A DNA stretch of 64,000 bases from positions 124,001 through 188,000 of the forward strand of contig NZ_JAHESF010000012.1 in NCBI RefSeq assembly GCF_018598225.1, written 5' to 3'. Both the position numbers and the translations under genes were made by a program. This document shows positions 34,951-43,148 of the stretch, piece after piece. The stretch's first letter is position 1, and every line of letters starts with the position of its first letter. This stretch comes from Chryseosolibacter histidinae (GTDB lineage: Bacteria > Bacteroidota > Bacteroidia > Cytophagales > Cyclobacteriaceae). A model generated the notes under the pieces. It was not told the DNA's origin. It was given only the letters and a program-made list of their open reading frames with translations, and did no database searches.

Positions 34951-36750
34951 TCAATGATCAACCGGCGCAGCTTCTCCTTTCTGCGTCCATTTCTGCAATA
35001 ACCCCTTCGCATTCATCGTCAGTAATTTTCGTGAGGTGAGGTAGTGGATCACACGTTCTTCCGTGTAGTGATGAAGCGGAAGCAGGATGGAGATCAGTCC
35101 GATCTTGATGGCCAGAATTTTCCAGGGTTCGCCGTGGGTCCAGTGGTGGATCTGGTTATCGGCCAGCAGGATGATGAACTCGAACAGGAAGATGAATGCG
35201 AAGAAACCCAATATACGGATGGTGCTCTTGGAAACACTGAAGGCCCCCAGCATCACCAGCACGATGAACACACCCGCGATGCCTGCCGTGATGCCCATGT
35301 ATTGAATGTTATGCCGTTCGCGGCGCGCCTCTTCAGCCTGCAGCAGCTCTTTCTCTTTTCGTTTGTTCTCATTGTCAACTTCCAGCAAGAGCAGGTCTTT
35401 TTCAGTCGACATTTTTTCAAGACTGTCTTTATAATGATGGTACCGGGCCTTTTGCGCATAGGCATTGCGGTAATCTCCAAGCGCCTGGTAAGTAGAATCG
35501 AGATTGGCGTGAATGTCTTTCAGGTTTTCTATGTTCTTTGTTTCTTCTGCGATCTTCTTCGCTTTCAGCCAGTACTCCAGCGCTTTCTGATGGTCGCCTT
35601 TCTTTTTGAAGAATTGCGCGAACTGGCTATAGAACCATGAGACGTTAGCCTTGTTGACCTTGGCCTCAAAACCTTTTTCTGCCTTTCTGTAATAATAAAG
35701 GGCGGAGTCATAATTACCGGTTGAAGCATGGGCAGATGCGTAGAACTGGTGCAGAAAGTAATCGAAGTCAGCCTGCAGCAGGAACTGTTTCAGCTCAGGT
35801 TTCTCCCGGAGATAATCAAACGCTTTTTTTCCTTCGTTGATCACCAGATATTGATTGAGGATACCGAAATAGGCGTTGAGCTTGTAAACGTTGAGCTTCA
35901 GGCTGTCTGACAAGGTCACAACAGTTTCATAATACCGCGTAGCCAGGTCGTATTGTTTGTTGCGTGAATAGATGTAGCCGAGATACTGGTAGGCATTCAG
36001 GCGGTCATAGGGCTTGTTAAACCTGGTTGTCAGATCTTTCACCTTAAAAAGATAGTCCTTCGATTTTTCGTAGTCTCCCAGCTCGGCATAAAAATCCGAC
36101 ATGTTATAACAAGAGTTCGTCATCAGCGAATAATTGTTAAGGCTCTCGGCCAGGTTCATGCCCTGCAGATAGTTCCGGAAGGCAAGGAGCTTTTCTTCGC
36201 GGTTCAGATAGGTGTCGCCAAGCGAATTGAAGGCCATTACTTTTAATGAGTCATTGTCGAGCACCGAAGCCATGGAAACCGCGAGCGTATTGTAGTTCAG
36301 CGCCTTGTCGTTCTCGCCATTGGCTCTTGCACCTTTGGCCAGGTAGAGATAGGCCCACGCGGTATAATCGTCTACGTGGCTGGACTTGGCAAGGTCGAGC
36401 GCCCGCTGGCCGAACTGAATGGCCTTCTCGATGTATTCCTGACGTCCGTTCGAATAGAAGTAGCGGTCTGCATTGGATAGTAGCGCCTTGAGCATCAGGA
36501 TCCTGTCACGGCTCTGCTCGGCGATCTCCAGCTGCTGGCTTCCGTACTGGTCAGACAGGGGCGTGTTGATGTTCATATAGAACCCCGACAACTCTCCCAG
36601 CCAGAAGATCTTTTGAAGCGGAGTTTGTGCCTGTTCCAGGTTTCTTTTGAGGCTGTCGGTCAGCGGCGCGTTCTGTGACTGGCTGAAGTCCTGCGACTGA
36701 GCGAGAAAGAAAACGAATACGATGGCCGTTGTGAGTACACTTTTCTTCAT
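34951..36750 (-). CDS. TPR protein with a C-terminal multi-helix membrane domain, no kinase
   Basis: 599 residues. The signal peptide (1-19) is followed by about ten TPR units (to about 430), for example KALNYNTLAVSMASVLDN, ALYYYRKAEKGFEAK and ALEYWLKAKKIAEET. A charged coiled coil (KEKELLQAEEARRERHN) follows, then four hydrophobic helices (about 480-580: GITAGIAGVFIVLVMLGAF, IRILGFFAFIFLFEFIILLA, AIKIGLISILLPLHHY). No histidine-kinase or LytTR domain follows the helices, unlike many related Bacteroidota sensors. The periplasmic TPR part probably binds protein ligands. Confidence 0.85.
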   Translation of the reverse strand: MKKSVLTTAIVFVFFLAQSQDFSQSQNAPLTDSLKRNLEQAQTPLQKIFWLGELSGFYMNINTPLSDQYGSQQLEIAEQSRDRILMLKALLSNADRYFYSNGRQEYIEKAIQFGQRALDLAKSSHVDDYTAWAYLYLAKGARANGENDKALNYNTLAVSMASVLDNDSLKVMAFNSLGDTYLNREEKLLAFRNYLQGMNLAESLNNYSLMTNSCYNMSDFYAELGDYEKSKDYLFKVKDLTTRFNKPYDRLNAYQYLGYIYSRNKQYDLATRYYETVVTLSDSLKLNVYKLNAYFGILNQYLVINEGKKAFDYLREKPELKQFLLQADFDYFLHQFYASAHASTGNYDSALYYYRKAEKGFEAKVNKANVSWFYSQFAQFFKKKGDHQKALEYWLKAKKIAEETKNIENLKDIHANLDSTYQALGDYRNAYAQKARYHHYKDSLEKMSTEKDLLLLEVDNENKRKEKELLQAEEARRERHNIQYMGITAGIAGVFIVLVMLGAFSVSKSTIRILGFFAFIFLFEFIILLADNQIHHWTHGEPWKILAIKIGLISILLPLHHYTEERVIHYLTSRKLLTMNAKGLLQKWTQKGEAAPVDH

Positions 36751-36814
36751 GGACGCGGTTAATGGTGCCTCTAAAATTACAGAACGTTCACCACTGCACA
36801 GTGTGAAGACGGCG

Positions 36815-37018
36815 TTAATTTTTATACAGCATGATGTCGAGGGTAGTCCTGATCACGCTTCTGCTAATGGTGGGAAGCACGGGTTTGGGAGTGATGAGCC
36901 TGGCGCGGGAGGCCGGTGTTTCCGGCGGAGTTTGCGCCCATACAGAAATGGCCACCAGCAGGGCAACGAGAATGCCCAGGATCATGGTCAGCGCTTTATG
37001 GTCGATACCCCGTTTCAT
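36815..37018 (-). CDS. Possible small membrane protein
   Basis: 67 residues from the ATG at 37018: MKRGIDHKALTMILGILVALLVAISVWAQ is a signal anchor, followed by TPPETPASRARLITPKPVLPT and a hydrophilic end. The frame is open for 52 more codons upstream (to 37174), which seem too polar and Cys/His-rich to be genuine. An overlapping plus-strand frame is also open, so the call is uncertain. Confidence 0.4.
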   Translation of the reverse strand: MKRGIDHKALTMILGILVALLVAISVWAQTPPETPASRARLITPKPVLPTISRSVIRTTLDIMLYKN

Positions 37019-37210
37019 GTCTTGCCCTTGGCGAATGTTGTGCCAGCTCCCCGGAAGTTGGTTTTCTGAAGAAATTTCAATGTTTTGGCGGATGGGTTGT
37101 ACGGTTATGAACAACTGATCACAGCCTTCGTACAGAATACCCACCGGATGCCGGAGGGTTACAATTTGCGTCAATCAATATTTATCATATCGATTGATCT
37201 CTTTTATCGT

Positions 37211-37218
37211 TAAATTTG
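37211..37218 (+). promoter_or_regulatory. Candidate -7 box for the thioredoxin-like gene
   Basis: TAAATTTG matches TAnnTTTG and lies 29 bp before the ATG. A TTG is present at 37194-37196, but the spacer is only 14 bp. Confidence 0.4.
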
Positions 37219-37247
37219 TTGAGCATAGACCTTAAAAGTTACTGCGG

Positions 37248-37817
37248 ATGAAAAGAATATTTTTAGGATCGATGGTTTTAGCCGCCCTGCTGCTGATGTC
37301 CATGACCCAGGTTGAAACCCCGGCTCCGGCAGAGGAATCGGTGGTAAAATGGATGACCTTCGAGCAAGCCGTTGAAAAGTCGAAGACAGAAAAAAGGAAG
37401 ATCATCATCGATGTTTATACAGACTGGTGTGGCTGGTGCAAGGTGATGGACAAGAACACTTTCAACGATCCGGAAGTGGCCAGGCTGCTCAATGAAAAAT
37501 TCTATCCCGTTAAATTCAATGCAGAGCAGACAGCAGACGTTGTCTTTCGCGGAACTACTTACAAGTTTGTGTCTTACGGGAATAATGGCACGCACCAGCT
37601 GGCAGCGGTGCTGCTGAACAATCAGCTCAGCTACCCGTCAATTGTTTTTGTTGAAGAAGACTTCAAATCAGTTTCTCCGATCCCCGGATTCAAGAAACGG
37701 GAAGAGTTCCATAAGATGCTCAGCTATTTTATGACCGGCTACTACAAGAATGGCGATGCCGGCAGAGCAGAATTCGAAAAGATCTACAAATCACCGTATT
37801 CGGTGAGTAACCCCTGA
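37248..37817 (+). CDS. Secreted thioredoxin-like protein
   Basis: 189 residues with a signal peptide (about 1-20). The thioredoxin-fold core is KIIIDVYTDWCGWCKVMDKNTFNDPEV with the redox pair CGWC, and LSYPSIVFVEEDFK supplies the cis-Pro loop. The Asp-rich lead and the PVKFNAEQ segment fit DUF255/Thioredoxin_7 periplasmic members. It likely exchanges disulphides in the periplasm. It is followed by a palindrome and a terminator. Confidence 0.9.
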   Translation: MKRIFLGSMVLAALLLMSMTQVETPAPAEESVVKWMTFEQAVEKSKTEKRKIIIDVYTDWCGWCKVMDKNTFNDPEVARLLNEKFYPVKFNAEQTADVVFRGTTYKFVSYGNNGTHQLAAVLLNNQLSYPSIVFVEEDFKSVSPIPGFKKREEFHKMLSYFMTGYYKNGDAGRAEFEKIYKSPYSVSNP

Positions 37818-37834
37818 AATTGGGGAGCGAATAG

Positions 37835-37854
37835 CCACGACCTTAAGGTCGTGG
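37835..37854. repeat. Perfect 20-bp palindrome
   Basis: CCACGACCTTAAGGTCGTGG is self-complementary with no spacer, between the thioredoxin-like gene and the terminator. It may be a protein-binding site or a mini repeat like the 33-bp palindrome at 13848. Confidence 0.6.
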
Positions 37855-37862
37855 AAATAATA

Positions 37863-37896
37863 AAAAAGCCTCGCGGAGATTACCACGAGGCTTTTT
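37863..37896. terminator. Bidirectional terminator
   Basis: AAAAAGCCTCG pairs with CGAGGCTTTTT around a 12-base loop, giving an A-tract on one side and a T-tract on the other. It separates the thioredoxin-like gene from the small opposing gene. Confidence 0.85.
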
Positions 37897-37919
37897 GTTG
37901 ATATTGCTACGGGAGGTAA

Positions 37920-38051
37920 TCAATTTTTCTTGTCTTGTTCCTTTTTTGTTTTCAGGAAGTCAACGTATCCCAATGCTGTGGCAAAACCAATCAGCACTGC
38001 TACGATGGCGATAAAAACATTAGCTCCGTCTCCGATATACTGTTGAAACAT
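37920..38051 (-). CDS. 43-residue single-helix membrane protein
   Basis: ATG at 38051, TGA at 37922-37920. The translation begins MFQQYIGDGANVFIAIVAVL, a hydrophobic helix (about 12-31), then GFATALGYVDFLKTKKEQDKKN with a strongly basic C terminus. It has its own candidate -7 box 22 bp upstream and a terminator downstream, which argues that it is a real gene. Its size and layout resemble small respiratory-complex or stress membrane peptides, but no family is recognised. Confidence 0.65.
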   Translation of the reverse strand: MFQQYIGDGANVFIAIVAVLIGFATALGYVDFLKTKKEQDKKN

Positions 38052-38072
38052 GGTTGTTTTTGATTTTCATGA

Positions 38073-38080
38073 CAAATCTA
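38073..38080 (-). promoter_or_regulatory. Candidate -7 box for the 43-residue protein
   Basis: On the minus strand TAGATTTG fits TAnnTTTG, 22 bp before the ATG. No good -33 box is visible. Confidence 0.4.
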
Positions 38081-38139
38081 TGGGTTTCACACGAAATCAG
38101 AAATGAATTTTGAGTTAAAATTGTGCATACGATTGTAAC

Positions 38140-38847
38140 ATGACGAAAGTATTGATGCTGAGCAACTCAACCCTTCCGGGAACTCCTTTTTTTACCTGGC
38201 CGAGGCCCTGGGTTCAGGAATTTTTAAAAACAGAGATCAGGAAACTGCTGTTCATCCCCTTCGCGGCCGTCACTTTCTCCTTTGATGAATATGAAGAAAA
38301 AGTGAAGGAGGTATTTGAGGCGCTGGGCTATGATGTGCAAAGTGTTCATCGTCAGAAAGATAAGAAACAGGCCGTGGCACAGGCGGAGGCCATCATCACG
38401 GGCGGCGGCAACACCTTTGCCCTGCTTGCGCGGATGTATGAGTTTGACCTGCTGGAAATTGTGCGCAAAAAGGTGCAGTCAGGCACACCTTACATCGGCT
38501 GGAGCGCAGGCGCCAACCTGGCGTGCCCCACCATCATGACCACCAACGATATGCCTGTGGTCAGGCCACCCTCATTTGAAGCGCTTGACCTCGTTCCCTT
38601 CCAGATCAACCCACACTACCACGAGCTGAAGTTCGAAGGACAGGGAGGTGAAACGCGCAAAGAAAGGCTGGAAGAGTTCCTCGTAATGAACCCCTCGAAA
38701 AAGATCATCGGCCTGCCCGAAGGAATGCTGTTGCAAAGGAATGGAGACAACCTTGTGTTGCGTGGAAACGGTGTTGCGAAACTCTATAAACATGGGAAAC
38801 CGGTTGAAGAACTTAAGCCGGACCACGATCTTAGTTTCCTGTTGTAA
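38140..38847 (+). CDS. pepE: Peptidase E (alpha-aspartyl dipeptidase)
   Basis: 235 residues, a cytoplasmic serine peptidase that cleaves Asp-X dipeptides. The nucleophile is Ser122 in YIGWSAGANLA. ITGGGNTFALLARMYE gives the substrate-binding Gly loop, and INPHYHE supplies the catalytic His. The N-terminal MLSNSTLPGTPFFTWP is typical. The stop is the first part of the following TAGGCA element. Confidence 0.95.
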   Translation: MTKVLMLSNSTLPGTPFFTWPRPWVQEFLKTEIRKLLFIPFAAVTFSFDEYEEKVKEVFEALGYDVQSVHRQKDKKQAVAQAEAIITGGGNTFALLARMYEFDLLEIVRKKVQSGTPYIGWSAGANLACPTIMTTNDMPVVRPPSFEALDLVPFQINPHYHELKFEGQGGETRKERLEEFLVMNPSKKIIGLPEGMLLQRNGDNLVLRGNGVAKLYKHGKPVEELKPDHDLSFLL

Positions 38848-39036
38848 TAGTAGGCAATAGGCAAATTACGATCGCAGGCGATCGTAGCAGTAGGCAATTG
38901 CTCCTATCACGTTTGGAGAGACCTTCAATAGAATCATGGCTTTCCTGAAAAATAAGAACCGTAGCGTACCTTGACAATAGCTGTGCACTTGCCTATTGTC
39001 CCGATGACTATCGGGATTTGCCTACTGCCTACTATT
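38848..39036. repeat. Inverted-arm tandem repeat, TAGGCAATAG family, with two nested palindromes
   Basis: The left arm (38848-38900) is TAGTAGGCAATAGGCA...GCAGTAGGCAATTG with an inserted palindrome ACGATCGC-AGG-CGATCGT. The right arm (about 38988-39036) is TTGCCTATTG...TTTGCCTACTGCCTACTA with an inserted palindrome CCCGAT-GACT-ATCGGGA. The outer ends, ATAGTAGGC, abut the stop codons of pepE and of the HD gene. The spacer of about 87 bp is unique. Confidence 0.85.
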
Positions 39037-39037
39037 C

Positions 39038-39580
39038 TCAGATTCCCAGCTCCGCTCTGTTTCGCCGAAGTACGTCGATAATAAAAGCGATGTGCTCCTG
39101 TAAGTCAACCCCGAGCAGCTCCGCGCCTTTGTAAACTTCTTCACGGTCTACTTTTGCTGCGAAGCTTTTGTCTTTTAATCTTTTGATCACCGATTTGGAT
39201 TCGAGGGTGGCGATACCGTCTGGCCGCACCTGGCAGCAGGCTACAATAAAACCGGTGATCTCGTCGCATGCCAGCAAGGCTTTATCGAGCTGGTTGGTGT
39301 AGGGCACGTTCCACTTGGTGTAGTGGGCCGAGATGGCGTGAGCGATCTTCTCTTCACCGGCATCGCGAAGCTTCTGCACGATCACGCCGGGGTGTTGTTC
39401 GGGGTGAACTTCATAGTCTGCATCGTGCAACAGTCCCGCTACTGCCCATTCTTCCTTGCTCTCTCCGAATTTATCTGCGTAGGCTTCCATAACAAGCTCT
39501 ACGGTGCGCATGTGCCGTAGCAGGCTTGCGCTCTTCGTCATCTCTGCCAGGAGCTGACGCGCTTCAGTCAGTGTGATCAT
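39038..39580 (-). CDS. HD-domain hydrolase
   Basis: 180 residues. Metal-binding HD motif residues are in LRHMRTVELVMEAYAD (first His), AGLLHDADYEVHPEQHPG (the HD pair) and AHAISAHYT (a later His), matching the HDIG-type phosphohydrolase family. The substrate is unknown. It lies 8 bp after the TPR gene in the same transcript. Confidence 0.88.
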   Translation of the reverse strand: MITLTEARQLLAEMTKSASLLRHMRTVELVMEAYADKFGESKEEWAVAGLLHDADYEVHPEQHPGVIVQKLRDAGEEKIAHAISAHYTKWNVPYTNQLDKALLACDEITGFIVACCQVRPDGIATLESKSVIKRLKDKSFAAKVDREEVYKGAELLGVDLQEHIAFIIDVLRRNRAELGI

Positions 39581-39588
39581 CGGAAGGT

Positions 39589-40743
39589 TCAGGGGGTTAT
39601 GAGTTTCCGCTTCTTGTCGAGGTAGAAGAGGTTGAAAAGTGCCAGCACAACGAGAATGCCCAGGATCACCAGGATGATGAAAAGCCGGCTGTTGCGCAGC
39701 TGCAAGGTCTTGATCTCGTCTTCTTTTTTGAGCATGTCGAGCTCGCGTTCTTTTTCCTGGAAGTCCATCACCATCTCCATCTGTGCAATGTTGCGGCTGC
39801 TCTCTTCACCGTAGATCTTTTCGCGTGCCTCGTCGTATTTCAGCTGCATCTCATAAGCTTCTTTCCATTTGCCGAGGTTGGAGAAATTTTCAGCGCTGGC
39901 CTTGTAGATGGTGGGCAGCGTGGTGAAGGCCTGCAGCTCCGTGCTCAGGTTGGTGGCCTGCTCCAGGTATTGCTGCGCCGGCTTCGGCTGCCGTGCCTTG
40001 GTAAAGGTGATGCCCAGGTTGGTAACAATGTTCAGTATACCCAGCTTGTTGTTGTTCTGTTCTTCGATGCTGAGCGCTTTTGTGTAATGCTCAACCGCTT
40101 TCTGGTAGTTGCCCTGCCGGAAGAAGATGTTGCCAATGTTGGTCAGGGGATCGGCAAACGCTGCCCCGGCCTTTTCGCTGAGCTGATACGCCTCCGAATA
40201 GTATTTGTGCGCTTTCTCGTACAGCTGGATGTCGCTGTAAAGGTTGCCCAGGTTGTTCATGGAGCCGATGATGCGGTACTGGTCGCCGAGCTGGTTGAGC
40301 AAATTATACGACTCTTCAAGATAACGCATGGCCTGGCCGTAGTCTTTCTTGATGGAGTAAATGTTGGCGATGTTGTTCTTGGTGGTGGCGATCCCTTCTT
40401 TGTTATTGAGGTCCGTGTAAAGCTTCATGGAGGTGATGTAATACTCCAGCGCTTTGTCGAGGGCGCCCTGGTTTCGGTAGGCAACGCCGAGGTTGTTATA
40501 CGATGCTGCCATGCCCCGCTTGTCGTCGATCTCGCTGGCAAGGTTGAGGGCTTCGCGTGTGTAGCTCAAGGCCTTGACGGGATCTGAGGTCAGGTTGGCC
40601 CTGAAGAGCTCGTTGAGCGTCTTCACTTTTTTATCGCCCTGAATGGTATCCAGCAATGCTAACAGGCTATCGGTTTTCTGCCCCAGCACGGGGGAAGACA
40701 CCAGAACCCACAAAAGAAGGTTGAGTATCGATTTTCTGATCAT
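39589..40743 (-). CDS. TPR protein with one C-terminal membrane helix, no kinase
   Basis: 384 residues from the Met at 40743, which begins a clean signal peptide (MIRKSILNLLLWVLVSSPVLGQ); the frame opens 14 codons earlier. About seven TPR units follow (AASYNNLGVAYRNQGALDKALEYY, ATTKNNIANIYSIKKDYGQAM, GNIFFRQGNYQKAVEHYTKAL), a charged coiled coil (about 315-355: EKERELDMLKKEDEIKTLQL) and one membrane helix (LFIILVILGILVVLALFNLFY). The usual kinase, cyclase or LuxR part is missing, and the chain ends KKRKLITP. It may work through the HD protein encoded next. Confidence 0.85.
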   Translation of the reverse strand: MIRKSILNLLLWVLVSSPVLGQKTDSLLALLDTIQGDKKVKTLNELFRANLTSDPVKALSYTREALNLASEIDDKRGMAASYNNLGVAYRNQGALDKALEYYITSMKLYTDLNNKEGIATTKNNIANIYSIKKDYGQAMRYLEESYNLLNQLGDQYRIIGSMNNLGNLYSDIQLYEKAHKYYSEAYQLSEKAGAAFADPLTNIGNIFFRQGNYQKAVEHYTKALSIEEQNNNKLGILNIVTNLGITFTKARQPKPAQQYLEQATNLSTELQAFTTLPTIYKASAENFSNLGKWKEAYEMQLKYDEAREKIYGEESSRNIAQMEMVMDFQEKERELDMLKKEDEIKTLQLRNSRLFIILVILGILVVLALFNLFYLDKKRKLITP

Positions 40744-40866
40744 AAATCTATGATGTGCGGGGTTAAAATTAAGATATTTCTGCATATTAAGATAGAATCA
40801 TCCGCTGACGTAATTTTGAATTGCGTTGATGCATGAAATGATCCAACTTCCGCTAAAATCCTGAAT

Positions 40867-41376
40867 ATGATCAAAAGACTATCGGTAACCGTTGCCCTTG
40901 TTCTCATGACAATGTTTAGCCATCAAAGTTATGGACAGGCAACACCTGACGAAACTGCCATCAAAGAAGTGATCAACAGCCTTTTCAAAGGAATGGAGCT
41001 GGGCGACAGCGCCATGGTGCACAAAGCGTTCACACGTTCTCCCGTAATGGCTACTGTATTCCGCAATCAGCAGAACGAACCGGTGCTGCGCCAGGAAAAT
41101 TCACTTGATGGTTTCCTGAAAGCGGTGGGCACACCCCACAAAGAGGTGTGGTATGAAGAGATCTGGAACCTGAAGATCCAGCAGGACGGTGACCTGGCAC
41201 AGGCATGGTGCGACTACGCCTTCTATGCCGGCAAAAATTTCAGTCACTGCGGCGTGGATGCTTTTCATTTGCACAAAGGCAAGGATGGTTGGAAGATCGT
41301 TCATCTTGCCGATACCCGAAGGAAATCCGGGTGTCAGATACCAGAAGAGATCAAGAAGAAAAGGAGCAAGGAATAA
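40867..41376 (+). CDS. Secreted NTF2/SnoaL-like protein
   Basis: 169 residues with a signal peptide (1-23, ending SYGQ). The NTF2-like pattern ETAIKEVINSLFKGMELGDSAMVHKAF, QAWCDYAFYAGKNFSHCGVDAFHLHKGKDGWKIVHLADTRRK is clear; it fits the Lumazine_bd_2/nuclear-transport-factor-2 secreted group. The C terminus is very basic. Role unknown. A TACGAGG repeat follows. Confidence 0.85.
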   Translation: MIKRLSVTVALVLMTMFSHQSYGQATPDETAIKEVINSLFKGMELGDSAMVHKAFTRSPVMATVFRNQQNEPVLRQENSLDGFLKAVGTPHKEVWYEEIWNLKIQQDGDLAQAWCDYAFYAGKNFSHCGVDAFHLHKGKDGWKIVHLADTRRKSGCQIPEEIKKKRSKE

Positions 41377-41395
41377 GAATTAAGGAGTAAGAATA

Positions 41396-41462
41396 AGTAC
41401 GAGATACGAGGTACGAAGTACGTTAGAGCGCGTCCGTACCTCGTATTTCGTACCTCGTACCT
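41396..41462. repeat. Inverted-arm repeat, TACGAGGTACG family
   Basis: The left arm (GTACGAGATACGAGGTACG..., 41397-41422) and right arm (CGTACCTCGTATTTCGTACC..., 41434-41462) are inverted copies around a 12-bp spacer. It fills the gap upstream of the phosphatase gene. Confidence 0.85.
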
Positions 41463-41475
41463 AAAAACACATACT

Positions 41476-41967
41476 ATGAAAAAAACACTGTTACTTCTCA
41501 TCTTGGTTGCACTCGCGTTTCAGGGATCGGCCCAGATAACCACTTTCATCCTGGTGCGTCATGCGGAAAAGGCGAGTGATGGTACGGATGATCCGGATCT
41601 CAGGTCTGAGGGACTCGAACGCGCCGGGAAGTTTGCAGCGTTGTTCAAAAATACATCGGTAGACGCCGTCTATTCAACACGTTATAAAAGAACCAGGAAC
41701 ACCGTGGCTCCGCTGGCGCAGCAGAAAGGGCTCGAGGTGCAGGTGTACGATGCTGCAAAACCCGAAACGATCGATGCCATCATCAGCAAATATACCGGTG
41801 GAACTGTGGTGATCGGCGGCCACTCCAACACCATACCACAGATCGCCAACCTGCTCACAGGCAAGGATGAATACAAAACGTTCCCCGACACAGACTATGG
41901 TAATATCCTCATTGTTACCGTGCTCGAACGCGGTAAGGCTGCTAAAGTCACGTGGCTCAACTACTAA
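41476..41967 (+). CDS. Secreted histidine phosphatase family protein (SixA-like)
   Basis: 163 residues with a signal peptide (1-20, FQGSAQ). The phosphohistidine motif is FILVRHAEK (Arg28, His29), and VVIGGHSNTIPQI provides the second catalytic His. LRSEGLERAGKFAALF and VYSTRYKRTRNTV are typical of the phosphoglycerate-mutase-like fold. It is probably periplasmic, with an unknown substrate. Inverted-arm repeats of one family flank the gene on both sides. Confidence 0.9.
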   Translation: MKKTLLLLILVALAFQGSAQITTFILVRHAEKASDGTDDPDLRSEGLERAGKFAALFKNTSVDAVYSTRYKRTRNTVAPLAQQKGLEVQVYDAAKPETIDAIISKYTGGTVVIGGHSNTIPQIANLLTGKDEYKTFPDTDYGNILIVTVLERGKAAKVTWLNY

Positions 41968-42117
41968 GTACGAGGTCATGCTAAGTACGAAATACGAGGT
42001 ACGAAGTACGGAATGCCGGCTACGTAGTAACGGTATGGTTTTTATCCGTACCTCGTACTTCGTACCTCGTACCTTGTATTTTATGCTTCGTACCTCGTAC
42101 GTCGTATTTCGTACCTT
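41965..42117. repeat. Inverted-arm repeat, TACGAGGTACG family
   Basis: The left arm (AAGTACGAGG...AAATACGAGGTACGAAG, 41965-42010) and right arm (CCGTACCTCGTACTTCGTACC..., 42047-42117) are inverted, around a 36-bp spacer. The right arm ends 5 bp before the ATG of the exonuclease gene, and the left arm shares bases with the phosphatase stop codon. Confidence 0.85.
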
Positions 42118-42122
42118 TAACC

Positions 42123-43148
42123 ATGGCGTTGCTTCAATTCACTGACAGAGGAATATTTTGTGAGCGGGCAGGTGTTTACCTCGATCCGTGGAAGCCTGTG
42201 GATAAAGCGATCGTCAGCCATGGCCATTCAGACCACGCGCATTGGGGCCACAAACATTACCTGTGCACACAAGACGCCATGCCGGTGATCAGGCACCGCC
42301 TCAACCTGCAGGATAATATTCAAACCCTTGCTTACGGAGAAACACTCAACATCAATGGCGTGGATTTTTCATTTCACCCGGCGGGCCATATTCCCGGGTC
42401 TGCGCAGATCAGGGTAGAACATGGCGGCGAGGTGTGGGTTTTTTCGGGCGACTACAAACTGCAGCACGATGGCATCTCCACACCTTTTGAACCGGTGAAG
42501 TGCAACGTGTTCATTACTGAGTCCACGTTCGGTTTGCCCGTGTACAAATGGAAACCGCAGCAGGAGGTTTTCGATGAGATCAATGCGTGGTGGCGGAACA
42601 ATCAGCAGCAGGGAAAAACTTCCGTCATCGCGGGTTATACCCTGGGCAAAGCACAACGGATCCTGAAAAATGTAGACGCCTCCATCGGCAGGATCTTTAC
42701 GCACGGCGCCGTAGACTCCATCAATGAGGTGATGCGGCAACAAGGTTTTGTTTTACCGGAAGCACCACGTGTGACAGATGAGTTCAAAAAGCCCGACCTC
42801 CAGGGAGCCCTGATCGTGTGCCCGCCTTCTGCGCTGGGTTCGCCGTGGATGCGCAGGTTTCTGCCGTATTCGCTGGGTGTTGCCTCTGGCTGGATGAAGC
42901 TGCGTGGCACCCGGAGAAGACGTGGTGCAGACAGGGGTTTCGTATTGTCTGACCATGCAGACTGGGATGACCTCAACCTCGCCATCCGCGAAACCGGCGC
43001 CAGCAAAGTATTCGTTACGCATGGCTATGCAGAAATATTCTCGCAATGGCTCAGCTCCAGGGCCATCGAAGCTTACGAAGTAAAGACCCGGTTCGAGGGA
43101 GAGTTGGGGGAGATAGATGAGAGTGCGAAGGAGGAAGGGCAGGTTTAA
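42123..43148 (+). CDS. Ligase-associated DNA exonuclease (metallo-beta-lactamase fold)
   Basis: 341 residues. The metal-binding signature HGHSDH (residues 33-38, HxHxDH) and FVLSDHADWDDL (a later Asp-His), with FHPAGHIPGSAQIRVE, place it in the beta-CASP/MBL group named in annotation as ligase-associated exonuclease. It should trim DNA ends for the ligase that follows. The stop codon lies in the first unit of the next repeat, and the start abuts the previous one. Confidence 0.9.
   Translation: MALLQFTDRGIFCERAGVYLDPWKPVDKAIVSHGHSDHAHWGHKHYLCTQDAMPVIRHRLNLQDNIQTLAYGETLNINGVDFSFHPAGHIPGSAQIRVEHGGEVWVFSGDYKLQHDGISTPFEPVKCNVFITESTFGLPVYKWKPQQEVFDEINAWWRNNQQQGKTSVIAGYTLGKAQRILKNVDASIGRIFTHGAVDSINEVMRQQGFVLPEAPRVTDEFKKPDLQGALIVCPPSALGSPWMRRFLPYSLGVASGWMKLRGTRRRRGADRGFVLSDHADWDDLNLAIRETGASKVFVTHGYAEIFSQWLSSRAIEAYEVKTRFEGELGEIDESAKEEGQV

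Larger units (their letters stand above)
36751..37247. other. Region between two divergent genes, with one possible small gene
   Basis: 497 bp. The only plausible coding segment is the short minus-strand frame at 36815-37018. A TAAATTTG box at 37211 belongs to the thioredoxin-like gene. No tandem repeat element is present. Confidence 0.4.

Noticed and set aside
34951-36750. A sensor histidine kinase
   Set aside because: TPR and membrane helices are present, but no HisKA or HATPase motif is seen before the stop, and no frameshifted continuation is visible.
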